A stretch of DNA of 64,000 nt from Dryas octopetala (lineage: Eukaryota; Streptophyta; Magnoliopsida; Rosales; Rosaceae), in the NCBI GenBank assembly GCA_963921425.1, contig OY992837.1, positions 717,896 to 781,895 of the forward strand. The letters are read 5' to 3'. The notes beneath the pieces are model-generated. The model saw only the letters and a program-made list of their open reading frames with translations, searched no databases and had not been told where the DNA came from. A program made the translations under genes and the position numbers. How positions within the stretch are numbered: the first letter of the stretch is position 1; every line of letters begins with the position of its first letter. Positions 48,470 through 59,425 of the stretch are shown one piece after another.

Positions 48470-48960
48470 TTTCAGTTTCACTAAATTCAATTTCACTGAA
48501 TTCAGTTTCAGTGCATTTAGTGAACTGAATTTGAATTTAATGAATGCAATGAAACTGAATTCACTGAAATTGAATTCAGACTGAAACTGAATTTAGTCTA
48601 TAGTTGTTTGATAGGCTCACATCGATGGCTTGCTGTGTTGGCTACTCCTCTCATCTCGATGACTTGTTGTATTGTTATTTATTTATTTATTTATTTTTGA
48701 TAAGGTTGCTGTGTTCTTTTTAGTGAAACAGAATTCAGTAAAGGTGTAACTGTTTTAGTGAAGTGTAATTGTTTTAGTGAAGGTGTAATTGTTTTTTAAT
48801 TAAGGTGTAATTGTTTTAGTGAAGTGTAATTGTTTTAGTGAAGTGTAATTGTTTTATCACTTAATTTAATTTCAGTAAGTGAATTCATAACTGAATTCTT
48901 CAATTTAGTGTAACTGAATTTCTGAAATTCAGTTTCAGTGTAACTGAATTCTTATAGTGA
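48470..48960. repeat. Short-motif repeat field (gaattcagtttcagtg and tgtaattgttttagtgaag)
   Basis: The word aattcagtttca and its complement recur many times at 48475-48600 and 48890-48950. An 18-19 bp unit tgtaattgttttagtgaag repeats about five times at 48746-48856. The forward and reverse copies could form hairpins. Confidence 0.8.
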
Positions 48961-49152
48961 TGTCAGGGACTGTTAAAAAAAAAAAAAAAGTTACAGTGAT
49001 GTCAGCGTGCGTCAGCATGCTTCAGCACGCGTCAGAAGAGTAATTTAGGATTATAAGTTATAGGGGGTTTTGAAAAAGTTTCTAAATAGGTGGGGGTTTA
49101 GGCAAATTTTTTAGGTGAATTGGGGGTTTAAAATTAGGCACTATTTATTGTA

Positions 49153-49515
49153 TCATAATTTAGAATTCGACTAAAACATCTAAAGATTATCCTTCATTTC
49201 TCTCTTATATTAGCCAAGCTCTCATAACCTAACTTAATTCCTTAGATTTTTGATTCAAAAGACTTTTCAGAAGGAAAAAAAAAATGAATTGGGCCGGAGG
49301 ATTTGTCAATGGGTTTTTCACTTTTTTGTTTGGCCCGGATTAGAAGTAGTTGTGGAATCGGGGGAGGACTATTTTTTTTGGTTCCCGGGGAGGACTCCTT
49401 AATTGCTAAGATTTCATCTCTCCGTGTCTTTTTTTTTTTTTTTGGCCAATATCTCTCTGTCTATCTATAAATATACAGAAACAGAACACATACTGACATA
49501 CCACATACATACAAG
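49153..49515. promoter_or_regulatory. Upstream region of PP2-B copy 3
   Basis: Likely promoter and 5' UTR by position, partly shared with copy 1 (tggcccggattagaagt; cctggattaaaagt before 34934). The possible TATA-like word tctataaatataca at about 49462 lies 50 bp before the start codon. Confidence 0.4.
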
Positions 49516-50555
49516 ATGCGAGGAGTAGACAAGGAAAAGAAAACGGACGGCGGAGAAGGAGGAATGATCAGCCGCGAGGGCGGGACGGTGCTGGACCTGC
49601 AGGCGTTGCCGGAAGGATGCATAGCCAAAATCATCTCACTGACCACTCCTCAAGATGCGTGCAGGCTGTCCTCCGTTTCCAGAAGTTTCTGTTCGGCCGC
49701 CCAATCCGACGTCGTTTGGGACAACTTCCTCCCGCCTGACATCCATACTATCCTATCCTCCTCTTCCCTCTCTTACAGCCCTAATTCCAATTCCAAATCC
49801 AAGAAGGACCTTTTCCTTGCCCTCTGCGACAACCCCGTTCTCATCCATGAGGGCAAGATGGTAATTTCACCACACCCTCCTCCTCCATGGAATTCTTTCT
49901 TTAATTTGGCTCTTAATTTCCAAAATTTGATCTTTATGATGCAGAGCTTTTCAGTGGACAAATGGAGTGGGAAAAAATGTTATACGATATCTGCTAGGGG
50001 GCTTATGATTGTTTGGGGTGATACTCCTCGCTATTGGACATGGATTTCTCGTCCTGACTCCAGGTCTGTAAATTAAGATTAATTTCTTGCTGTTTAAGTT
50101 AATTTTGTATGTAATTAAGCACTGAATAAAAATATGTAATTACAAGGCAATACAGGTTTAAGGAGGTGGCCGAGCTTCTCCAAGTTTGGTGGCTTGAAAT
50201 CCGTGGGAAAATTGATACTCGCTTGCTGTCCCCATCCACTGTATACAAAGCTTATCTTGTGTTCAAGTTTTCTGCGATTGCTTATGGATTTGACGACCAA
50301 ACTGTGGAGTTGACAGTTGGAGTTGCTGGAAGTCAATCCACTACGAAGTCTGTGTTTCTTACTGGCCAGAGAGAAAATGGAGGGCCCAAGGAAAGAGCTG
50401 ATGGCTGGTTGGAGGTCGAGCTGGGTGACTTCTTCTGTCCACGAGAAGAAGACCATCATGGGGACTTGGAGATGGCTGTTGTGGAGATCCATGGTGGTCT
50501 GTGTAAGCGTGGCCTCATTGTTTATGGAATTGAGTTCAGGCCCAAAAGGAATTGA
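49516..50555 (+). CDS. F-box/PP2-B (Nictaba-like lectin) gene, copy 3, intact
   Basis: An F-box protein with a C-terminal phloem-protein-2 lectin domain. The F-box should bind SKP1 in an SCF ubiquitin ligase and the lectin part glycans or glycoprotein substrates. Three exons, 49516-49860, 49945-50063 and 50156-50555, join in frame to 287 residues. The F-box LPEGCIAKIISLTTPQDACRL is near residues 33-53. PP2 motifs are [50 protein letters not shown] and the end GIEFRPKRN. Intron positions are those of the family. The start MRGVDKEKK matches the start of copy 1 (MRASRDGGE). It is the only undamaged one of three copies here, so it is probably the functional gene. Family assignment is firm; the glycan or target is unknown. 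Confidence 0.93.
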
Positions 50556-51108
50556 TTTTTATTTTTTTTGGTTACAAGTCTTTTCACTGTTGCCTCTTTT
50601 GCGTTGCAATTGACAGTTATGAATCATGTTCATTTTGCTTCATTGTTATTGTCATCTTCTGTGTTTATATTCCATAGATTTTGGAATTTAAATCATTCAA
50701 ATGATTTTAGGAGTAATTTTGGAATGAAAAAGTGGGTGTTTTTAAAACTGGACTTGAATCAAGAAATTAAAATCATAAGATATGCAGCATATGCTAAATG
50801 TAATTTTAGAATGAGAAAAACCAATGGGCAAAATGTGAGACCGAAATTAAAGAAAGTTTTTGAATTATGATGCCTTTTTACAAGGACAAACTTGGCAGCT
50901 GATATGAAATGGTTTAGTAACTTACTGCAAGAAGAAAAGATGACTTTTATTTATATTGATTTTGTTGACAAAGTAAAGTGGCTAAAGCCTAAAAGTTGAG
51001 CAAGGTAACAAAGAGGGACGAACCATTCAAATAGTATCACTAAAAATTGGTACCCAAAATTTGACATGTTATTTTGGTGCATGTAGTATTACTTCAAACT
51101 CAAAAGGC
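50556..51108. other. Convergent 3' flanks of PP2-B copy 3 and subtilase 1
   Basis: Both genes end into this spacer. No gene or clear repeat was recognised. Confidence 0.5.
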
Positions 51109-53415
51109 TCAAGCAGGCGACACTACAATAGGGCTCCTCACATAGTGTGTTCCATTTTCTTCCAGCCAAACAAATTCACCAAATGAGACCGCCTTTTTCT
51201 TGGTACTCTTGTACTTGACTGTTAAAGTGTAGCTTTGCTTCTCATACTTCTTCTTGAATACCAATCTCTCTGGTGACACTTCAACAACAGAACCCTTTGG
51301 TTCTGCATATGATGCAACATAGGACGCTGCACTGTCACCTACGTTGGATACAGTCCTCTTGAATTTTTGAACGGTTTGTGTCATTGGCTTTTTGTAAAAC
51401 ATTATAAAAGATGGATAATTAAGATCCGCAGATGCCTTGGAACATGTATAGTTTTTGGACCTGGTAATGGCTAGAATTTGCTTCTTGGACATCTTCATGG
51501 AGCACAAAAGATTGACGTAGTCTTGTGGCGTTGCATCATAAATCAAACCAGGTTCAAGTGCTCGATTCGGATCTATTTGACCAGATCCTGCAGCTAAAGG
51601 TGAAGCATAAGAAGAATTGTAAGCATAGTCTCTAATAAGATACTTGGAATTATCCCGTGCTTTAGCTGTGGTGATGAGTGCAGACCTGATAGCAGCTGCA
51701 CTCCACTCTGGGTGTACAGTTTTCAAGAGGGCAGCAACCCCAGAAACATGAGGGGTAGCCATGGATGTTCCAGATACCATATTATAGTCACTAGATAAGA
51801 AAACATTGGACCCAATTAGACCAACTATATCATTTGGAATCCAAGCAGCCAATATGAGAGACCCAGGTGCCATTATATCTGGCTTCAGAATGCCTGGACA
51901 AGTTGGTGAAGGGCCTCTTGAACTGTAAAAGGCCACAGCTGGTGCAGGCTTTGTCCCAATAATGGTTTCTTGGAACTTCATGCTGACAAAAGGGAGTGGA
52001 CTAGTTTGCACATATTTGATCACAGCAGGTGCATCTTTTGGCCTAATCGCTACACAAGCACATGGAAGACCTCCTAATTCATACAATTCAGGGTCACTGG
52101 TTATGAGTATAGCCCCAAGTACCTTTGACGCAATGATGTTCTTGATTTGATTACCCACAGAACCAACGTTGTCACATATGATGATGACAGAGGGAATATT
52201 CTGTAACAACTTGGATGAGTTGCAGGCAGAGAGTGTCTCATGGTACAGTAGTGGAGCATTTTCTACAATGGCACTTGCTGGAAACAAGGTCCACCCTCTA
52301 ATGGTATGGTTAAGTCCAAGAGTTACTGTCCCTCCAAAGGAACGGTCTATGGTGCCTGCTGCAACATTCAACACCCACGGGATTCCGTTGTGCAAACTTC
52401 GTGGACTTGGGCCTTTGTTTCCTGCTGAAGTCGAAACCACTACACCCTTCTCCATAGCAGCAAAAGAAGCTATTGCTATAGGATCCTCGTGTAGTGGAGC
52501 TCCGTCAAAGCCTAGGGAGATGGACATCACATCAACACCATCTGTAATGGCTTGATCCATACCAGCAAGAACATCCGAAGCGTAACGCCCCTCTTCCCAA
52601 GTGACTTTGTAGATGGCTAATCTGGCGCGGGGCGCAACACCTCTAGCTGTTCCTTTAGCGTAGCCGAAAAAAGATGCACCATTTACGTAGTTTCCAGCAG
52701 CAGTAGAAGCTGTGTGGGTACCATGCCCTAATGAGTCCCTAGCAGAGTGCATCTCAATAGGAACATCAGGATTTGCAACTTTGAGACCCTTGTTAAAGTA
52801 CCTAGCTCCTATGAGCTTATAGTTGCACATGGAAGAGTTGAACTTATATCCAGCTTCACATGTCCCCTTCCACCTAGCTGGAAATTTGGTGGTCATACCA
52901 TCGTCTTTGAAGCTTTCGCTCTCCGGCCAAACCCCACTATCAATGACACCAATGATGGCATCTTCACCAAAATTTGAGGCAGGCCATAGACCAGTTGAAG
53001 TATCTAGCTTTAGGAATTCATATGTGTGAGTGGTGTCAAGTGTGGAATTGCTATCCCTATAAGCTAACAGGAACCATGGGGACTTTTTTAGTTCACCGAA
53101 TTCGTCTACAGATAGAGATGCACTAAATCCATGAAGAGCATTATCATATACATGGACAAGGGAGGGTGTGCAATGATATTGGTCATCTAATGAAGCAAGG
53201 TTTTTAGGCTTGAGGGAGTCAACAATGGATGAATACCAATGATGATGGCTATCAAAAATCTTGGGCATATGAGTTTTGTCTATGTGAACAATGTAAGTGG
53301 ACCTCTCTGCTGAGAGTGAATTGGCATGGAACATGAACAAAAAACATGCAGCAGAGAAGACTAAAACATGTGAAAGAGTGACCTTGTAGATAATCCCCAT
53401 TTTTCTCTTTAGCAA
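51109..53415 (-). CDS. Subtilisin-like protease (SBT1 group), gene 1
   Basis: A secreted serine endopeptidase of 768 residues in a single exon, typical of plant SBT1 genes. A hydrophobic signal peptide lies at about 10-35, ending before ERSTYIVHIDK. The start could also be Met6. The I9 propeptide spans about 40-125, with the HHHWYSSIVDSL and YDNALHGFSASLS blocks. The catalytic triad is Asp159 (IGVIDSGVWPES), His231 (GHGTHTAST) and Ser551 (SGTSMATPHVSG), with the oxyanion Asn333 (SAGNKGP). A PA domain is inserted between Asn and Ser, and a fibronectin-III-like C-terminus ends SPIVVSPA. The maturation site region before the catalytic domain is TLDTTHTYEFLKLD. All catalytic residues are present. 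It is paired with gene 2 upstream, same strand. Resembles SBT1.9-type enzymes; the substrate is unknown. Confidence 0.94.
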   Translation of the reverse strand: MLKRKMGIIYKVTLSHVLVFSAACFLFMFHANSLSAERSTYIVHIDKTHMPKIFDSHHHWYSSIVDSLKPKNLASLDDQYHCTPSLVHVYDNALHGFSASLSVDEFGELKKSPWFLLAYRDSNSTLDTTHTYEFLKLDTSTGLWPASNFGEDAIIGVIDSGVWPESESFKDDGMTTKFPARWKGTCEAGYKFNSSMCNYKLIGARYFNKGLKVANPDVPIEMHSARDSLGHGTHTASTAAGNYVNGASFFGYAKGTARGVAPRARLAIYKVTWEEGRYASDVLAGMDQAITDGVDVMSISLGFDGAPLHEDPIAIASFAAMEKGVVVSTSAGNKGPSPRSLHNGIPWVLNVAAGTIDRSFGGTVTLGLNHTIRGWTLFPASAIVENAPLLYHETLSACNSSKLLQNIPSVIIICDNVGSVGNQIKNIIASKVLGAILITSDPELYELGGLPCACVAIRPKDAPAVIKYVQTSPLPFVSMKFQETIIGTKPAPAVAFYSSRGPSPTCPGILKPDIMAPGSLILAAWIPNDIVGLIGSNVFLSSDYNMVSGTSMATPHVSGVAALLKTVHPEWSAAAIRSALITTAKARDNSKYLIRDYAYNSSYASPLAAGSGQIDPNRALEPGLIYDATPQDYVNLLCSMKMSKKQILAITRSKNYTCSKASADLNYPSFIMFYKKPMTQTVQKFKRTVSNVGDSAASYVASYAEPKGSVVEVSPERLVFKKKYEKQSYTLTVKYKSTKKKAVSFGEFVWLEENGTHYVRSPIVVSPA

Positions 53416-55342
53416 TGTTTATAAATTTAGCATAGACATTTATGGGTTTTTATTCTACATTTGAATGATAGTAAAAGTGAGGGATGAAGAGGTAGTAGTA
53501 AATAAATTAACCCCTTGCTGCTCTGTTATAGACACATACAATAACTAATAATTAATACAAAGGTATCAAAAGAAAGTTAATTAGCTTACTCGACCAAAAA
53601 GAAAAATGTTATTGCCTTCTTATTATGAATAAATTTATTTTTCATATGACCCTTCATTAATTTTACCCTAATTAAAAATCCGTATTCTAACAATTATTAA
53701 GAAGAATTTTCTTGTTGAAGAGTTTACTAAGAATAATGACTTTTGGTAGAGTATAAGGATTGTTTTCTTCCTTTCAAAAAACAAAAAAAAGGATTGATTT
53801 CTCAGTCAACTCACATTTTTGCAAAACTAAACGGTTGTAAGTAAATTAATCATTTAATCACAACATATCGACACAATTCAGAAAGCTGTATGAATAACAT
53901 TTTGATACAAAAAGTGTGAAATGAAAAGCCAAGTTAAATTGCGCCTAATGCAAAGTGGATGGAACTATAAAAGATTACTACCGATCGAATGGTCAAAACT
54001 TGAGTTGAAAACAATTCTTGAAAACCCAATGACAGCTAACTTGAGATACCAAGGTGTTTGTTTATGCATATAACATAGATAGAAATCAATTAGACAATAA
54101 CGTATAAGTTCCAGTCATAAGAAGAGACACCTTGTTTCGCTGGATTTAAAATATATATATTTGAATCTGAATTTTACTATAAATTGTGTCAATTGAGGAA
54201 AAAAATGGAATTGACCAAAAAAGAAAAGAAAAAGAGGAAGTAAATTGGACCTACTTTTTGGGCCAAGGAAAATTGGAGCAACTAAAATGCAATTTTAGGA
54301 GGCAGAGATATTATTGGGCTTGGCTGGGCTGTACCCAGATGAGCCCATTAGAAAAGTGTTGTACATGCGAAGCTCCAGCCAACCCTCAGTCCACACAGCC
54401 CAGTTGTCCATTCCAGTCCACTCCTCCAGCCCAGCCAATATCCAGCTAAATCAGCTTCACATGGAAAAGATATGCCACAGCAATAATGCATGCAATCTTC
54501 TAATACATTCAATCTAGTCTATTTAGTCACTTCACTAGTCTATTTATAGTTCACTTTCACTTTCACTTCATTAAGTTCCTCCGAATGCACAATAATTCAA
54601 CCGTTTTAGCAGTTGATAGCAAAATCATTTTGTAAGAATTTTCCAAGATACCTTCTTCATTGACTAATTAAGCTAACTGATGGGGCCTACTGGTCAAAAA
54701 AAAAAAAAAAAAAAGCTAACTGATGGGGCCTATATGGCTATATTGCTGGCTTTTAGGCAAAGACCAAATACTAAAAGGCAAAAGTGGAAAATTCTTAAGC
54801 TAGCAATATGATAAAAAAGGCAAAAGTGGAGAAATTTCGTTTGCATAATTGAAAAGCTAGCTGCACCAGTTCATGTACTCATCAAAATTTGGAAGCTATT
54901 GCTCTCCTACTTGTATGATGCAGTCACACACCCACCTGAAGTCATTGTCATGCCAGCTGATATATATTTTTGATAACTCTATGGGGATCTTTTAGTAAAA
55001 TTCTAGAGAAAAGCATAATTGAATCAAGTTTAGAGTTTAGGCATCAATTTGGTCCAAGGTATTGAAAAACAAAGAAGCTCAATGATCTTGCAAACTTAAA
55101 TTTTTAAAATGGTTGGTAATCATATGACACATTCACACAATATGACAATGAATGTATTGCCTGACAGTGTGAATACCTCGATTGTTTGTTGCAAAGGAAA
55201 TTAGTGCATTGCATTGGAAATAAGAAAGACAAGTTACATAAAAGTTAATTCATTAATAGCTCAACAATAGTGTTTAGATTTCCCTTATTTAAAATAATGT
55301 ATATCATCTAAACAGCCAAGCTTCAGAGACAAGATCATTAAC
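53416..55342. other. Spacer between the two subtilases
   Basis: AT-rich. It contains the promoter of gene 1 next to 53416, and a short duplication of aagctaactgatggggccta at about 54670 and 54713 with a poly-A run between. No gene was recognised. Confidence 0.5.
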
Positions 55343-57634
55343 TCAAACATAAGGTGACACTACAATGGGGCTCCTGACATTGTATTTTCCATTTTGTTCA
55401 ACCCAAACAAGTTCACCAAATGAAACCTTTCCTTTCTTGTTCCCCGTATATTTTATAGTAACAGTATAGCGTTGCTTCTCATATATCTTTGCAAAGACCA
55501 ATATCTCCGGCGAGACGGCTACTTCAGAACCCTCTGGAGCTGTCACTGAAACCTTGTACCCAGCCGCGCCATCTCCCACATTTGTCACAGTCCTCTGAAA
55601 TTTTTGAACCTTCAATTTTGTTTTGTTATGGTGATGATCATACAAAGCGATGAATGATGGATAGTTGAGATCAGAAGATGGGTTGGAGCAGTCATAGGCA
55701 TTTGATCTAGTGATGGTATGGATTTGCTTACGAGTGTAATTGGTGGAGCACAAGAGATTGACATAGTCTTGTGGGGTTGCATCATATATTAAGCCCGGTT
55801 CAAGTGCTCTGTTAGGATCAATCTGACCTGCTCCCATAGCCAAAGGTGAAGCAAAGTTGAAATTATCACCATTGTCGCGAATTGGACTCTGAGTATTGTC
55901 TAATGGGTTGGCTGTGGTCATCAAAGCAGACCTAATTGCAGCTGCACTCCATTCCGGATGTGCACCTTTCAAAAGCGCAGCCACGCCTGAAGCATGAGGG
56001 CAAGACATGGATGTCCCAGATATCAAATTGTAGTCACTAGGTAAGAAAACATTCAACCCAATTTGGCCTGCTGGTGCATTTGGAACCCAAGCAGCCAAAA
56101 CTAATGACCCCGGTGCCATTATGTCCGGCTTCAAGACACCCGGATAACTTGGTGAAGGACCTCTTGAACTGTAAGAAGCAGCAGCCGGCGCAGCTTTTGT
56201 CCCAACCCATGTTTGTTGGAATTCCATGCTGACAGAAGGCAGGGCACTTTTTTGTGCATATTTGATTACTTGTGGTGCATCCTCTGGACTTATCACAACA
56301 CTAGGACATGTAACATGTCCTAATTCAAAAATTCCAGGATCATTGCTAATAAAGACAGCTCCAAGCACCTGTGATTCAACAATGTGAGACATTTGACCAC
56401 GAATAGGCCAAGTGTCATCACATATGATGATTGCATTTGAGGCAGTTGACAATAACTCTGTTGAATTGCAGGCTGAGAAGGTCTTGTTGTAAACCAGTGG
56501 ATAGTTTTGTACTATGGCATTTGCTGGGAACAAGGTAAATCCAGTAATGGTTACCCCATTACCAAGAGTTAATGCACCGGAAAATGAGCGATCTATTGTG
56601 CCTGCTGCAACAGTCAAGACCCAAGGGATGCCATTGTGCAATGCCCCAAGGTATGGCCCTTCATTTCCAGCAGAAGACGAAACCACCACACCCTCTTCCA
56701 TGGCTGCAAAAGAAGCTATTGCTATAGGATCCTCGTACAATGGCACATCATCAAATCCCATGGAGATCGAAATAACATCCACACCGTCAGCAATAGCATG
56801 GTCCATACCAGCTAGAACATCAGAGGCGTAGCGACCCTCCTCCCAAAGGACCTTGTACATGGCCACCCTAGAACGCGGTGCTACACCTTTGGCTGTTCCT
56901 TTAGCGTAACCAAAAAAAGAAGCCCCATCTACATAGTTCCCTGCTGCTGTGGATGATGTATGAGTCCCATGCCCTTCAGTGTCTCTAGCAGAGTTCATGA
57001 TAAGTTTGATGCCAGGATTAGCAGCCATCACACCCTTGTTGAAGTATCTAGCTCCTATCAATTTAAGGTTACAATGAGAGGCATTGAACTCTTGTCCAAC
57101 CTCACATGTACCCTTCCACTTAGATGGAATAGTTTTGGTCATTCCATCATCTCTGAAGCTCTTGCTCTCTGGCCAGACCCCAGAATCAATGACACCAATG
57201 ATGATGTCTTCGCCATAGTTCGAAGCAGGCAAGAGGCCGGTGGAAGGATTGAGGGAGAGGAATTGAGGGGTATGAGTGGTGTCAAGTGTAGCAGTCCTGT
57301 CACTGTAAGCCGAAACGAAACCTGGGGACTTTTTTAGAGTCTCCAATTCATTTACAGACAGAACTGCACTGAAACCATGAAATGCATTGTCATAGGTGTA
57401 TACAAGGGATGGTGATGGGAGTTTGTGGGCATTCAATGTTTCAGTTTTGAAGGAATCAACAATGGAGGAGTACCAATGGTGATGGCTAGTGAAGGACTTG
57501 GGCATGAGAGACTTGTCCATGTGGACAATGTAAGTAGACCTCTCTGCTGAAGACATTTTAACATGAAGAGCTAACAGAAACAATGCAACAAGAGAGAAAA
57601 TGAAAGAAAGAGGAATCCCATCATTATGCCTCAT
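55343..57634 (-). CDS. Subtilisin-like protease (SBT1 group), gene 2
   Basis: A secreted serine endopeptidase, single exon. I chose the ATG at 57632-57634 (MRHNDGIPLSFIFSLVALF), which starts directly with a signal peptide ending ...HVKMSSA and gives 763 residues. An in-frame ATG at 57754 would add 40 residues that look untranslated. The I9 propeptide is about 33-115. The triad is Asp150, His222 and Ser542 (SGTSMSCPHASG) with Asn324. PA and Fn-III-like parts follow to SPIVVSPYV. It is a close relative of gene 1, sharing long blocks such as WEEGRYASDVLAGMD and DPNRALEPGLIYDATPQDY, so the pair arose by tandem duplication. Both look functional, and the different S1-region neighbours (TPHVS against CPHAS) may reflect divergence. 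Confidence 0.94.
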   Translation of the reverse strand: MRHNDGIPLSFIFSLVALFLLALHVKMSSAERSTYIVHMDKSLMPKSFTSHHHWYSSIVDSFKTETLNAHKLPSPSLVYTYDNAFHGFSAVLSVNELETLKKSPGFVSAYSDRTATLDTTHTPQFLSLNPSTGLLPASNYGEDIIIGVIDSGVWPESKSFRDDGMTKTIPSKWKGTCEVGQEFNASHCNLKLIGARYFNKGVMAANPGIKLIMNSARDTEGHGTHTSSTAAGNYVDGASFFGYAKGTAKGVAPRSRVAMYKVLWEEGRYASDVLAGMDHAIADGVDVISISMGFDDVPLYEDPIAIASFAAMEEGVVVSSSAGNEGPYLGALHNGIPWVLTVAAGTIDRSFSGALTLGNGVTITGFTLFPANAIVQNYPLVYNKTFSACNSTELLSTASNAIIICDDTWPIRGQMSHIVESQVLGAVFISNDPGIFELGHVTCPSVVISPEDAPQVIKYAQKSALPSVSMEFQQTWVGTKAAPAAASYSSRGPSPSYPGVLKPDIMAPGSLVLAAWVPNAPAGQIGLNVFLPSDYNLISGTSMSCPHASGVAALLKGAHPEWSAAAIRSALMTTANPLDNTQSPIRDNGDNFNFASPLAMGAGQIDPNRALEPGLIYDATPQDYVNLLCSTNYTRKQIHTITRSNAYDCSNPSSDLNYPSFIALYDHHHNKTKLKVQKFQRTVTNVGDGAAGYKVSVTAPEGSEVAVSPEILVFAKIYEKQRYTVTIKYTGNKKGKVSFGELVWVEQNGKYNVRSPIVVSPYV

Positions 57635-57897
57635 TGTTTGATGTTGAACAACCCAGAACTTTTTGCTAAGGCATGCAAACATATATGAGAGATATATAGG
57701 CTTAGCGCTATTTAATATATGGCTGTGAATGACTAAAGGGATGTATTCAATCAAGATTTTAAAAGATTTTTGTTGAATTAAAAAGTCTGGTATTTAATAT
57801 ATCATGACTTTCATAGACTTTTAAAGTCATGGGCTATTCTATCAAGACTTTCAGCAGGTATTTAAAATGTCAATCACTTTTATAAATTTTTCTAGAT
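57635..57897. other. Upstream region of subtilase 2 with AT-rich repeat remnants
   Basis: The stretch 57745-57890 repeats gattttaaaaga / gacttttaaagt / caagacttt words. It looks like an old TIR element tail similar to that near 63360. Confidence 0.4.
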
Positions 57898-58243
57898 GGG
57901 AAATGCTATTCACCTTTTCCATCGACTTTTTTTTTTTTATTATTCTCATTCCACTGTGTATTTTCATAATTGAAATGTTCATTTTTTAGATAATTATTTT
58001 AAGATCATTTCTGTAAAAAAAAAAAAATAACTAAATCAAAAATCGTTGTCAAATAAACAAACGGTTAATCAAATTGGTCTGTTTATTTAATTATAGTTAC
58101 ATAACCAAATGATTTTTGATTTGGTTGGTTTTTTATAAAGATGATTTTCATAGTTAGATCTAAAAAATGAATGGTTGAAATGAAAATAATAAAAAAGAAA
58201 GTTAGTGAAGAATGTAGATTGAAAAATGTGAATAGCATTCCTC
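57898..58243. mobile_element. MITE, 346 bp, with near-perfect 9-bp target duplication
   Basis: The inverted ends are gggaaatgctattcac and, complemented, gaggaatgctattcac, with further matches inward. The flanks are tttctagat (57889-57897) and tttctaaat (58244-58252), 8 of 9 identical. Internal sequence around 58030 and 58110 is also self-complementary (caaaaatcrtt...aatgatttttg). There is no ORF. Confidence 0.75.
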
Positions 58244-58252
58244 TTTCTAAAT

Positions 58253-59425
58253 TATAGATTTTTGTAAACTTTTAGCTGTAAAGTATAAATATCAAGCCTC
58301 TTTACCTCGTTATTTCTCTTTCATTTCCTCCAAAGACTTCTGTAGATTTAGAAAAAGCGTAGATTAGCATACTTTTCTTACAGAAGTATACAAAGTACTG
58401 CTGGACAAATTAAGGTGCAATACCTTTGTTCTCTTTTTCTCCATTTTTTAACATTTTGCATTGACTAGATTCGGAAGCTTCAAAAACTTTTTGCCCAGTC
58501 AAATAGTCAATAAGTATATCACAATATGATAGACAAGAAAGAATTATAAAATGTTAAAACACTAATTCATGGCAGCTCACTTGATGTACAATGGTCAAGA
58601 ATTCAAGATGATAATTTTTTTTTAACTTTTCTCCGCGTTGGCCCAGCGGCTTAAAGTGTATACTGCCATGGATTACGCTGAAATTTTGGAGTTTCTATTT
58701 GGCAGATGGAAAATAGAGAAATTGAGTAGTCTTTTTATGGTGAGGGGCGTAGAGCACAAGATTTCGTTACTGCCCAGGAAAACAACATGCTTCATATATT
58801 GAACCAACCCATTGGACATGCACTCTTGGTATATGTATGGATTGATTCATTCAAACTCATTTGCTGCCATTAATGGCAACTCACGAATCAACAGTTGTAA
58901 TCCCCGTCCATGAATTTATTTTTTAAACTGCTGATGCCGGCAACCAAAAAATAGAAAATCCAATCTTCACACCAACTAAATTAAACTAAATGCGTAGTGA
59001 TAATCCTTGGCCTGCTAGCCACAAAAAGAATGGGGCAAGGTTCAAACCATTGCCTACGCTTGCCAGCACATATATGGGAAACAAACAAAAGCAAAAATGT
59101 TTGAGAGAGAAAGAGAGAGAGAGAGAGAGTACATGAAACAAAAACTTCGGCGGCATGTAACTTCACTAATAGAGCATATTCCTTTACGTATCCAACAAGC
59201 TAAAAGAGTTTGTTTTCTGCTCTTCCCCTCCACATACCTTTAAGCCACACTAAAATTCTGTTTGATTTCCAAATTAATAGAAATCAAATGGCTAACATGT
59301 ATTGATATACAAAAGAGATTAATAATTAGTAACAATTAACGCGCATAGTGACTATGGTGAGATGTGTTTTAGTTAAACAGGGTGCACAAAATGAGTTTAA
59401 CAGCCAAATGTATCAAAGAACAACA
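58253..59425. other. Spacer 3' of the SUMO cluster
   Basis: No gene was recognised. The block around 58976-59045 (ccttggcctgctagccac...gaatggggcaaggttc) recurs at about 60448-60510, marking a tandem duplication unit with the adjoining SUMO-like genes. Confidence 0.5.

Larger units (their letters stand above)
47101..49143. mobile_element. Probable non-autonomous MULE with 9-bp target duplication
   Basis: The word tttattgta occurs at 47092-47100 and at 49144-49152. The flanked 2,043 bp starts gtgtaaactattcaaaacccccta and, read from the other end, tagtgcctaattttaaaccccc, so the ends are inverted but only loosely matched. The subterminal regions on both sides repeat aaaccccc words. It carries a (CT)n run (47336-47373), a C/G-rich 148-bp tandem repeat (47580-47915), and a region dense in gaattcagtttcagtg (48470-48960). 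No transposase was seen. The target duplication is solid; the class is inferred. Confidence 0.6.

Noticed and set aside
54186..54517. Small ORFs in the subtilase spacer
   Set aside because: They are short, match no family I know, and have no supporting splice or promoter context.
58621..58700. tRNA A-box-like word (ttggcccagcggcttaaag) suggesting a tRNA or SINE
   Set aside because: No B box, no cloverleaf and no poly-A tail with target duplication could be seen.
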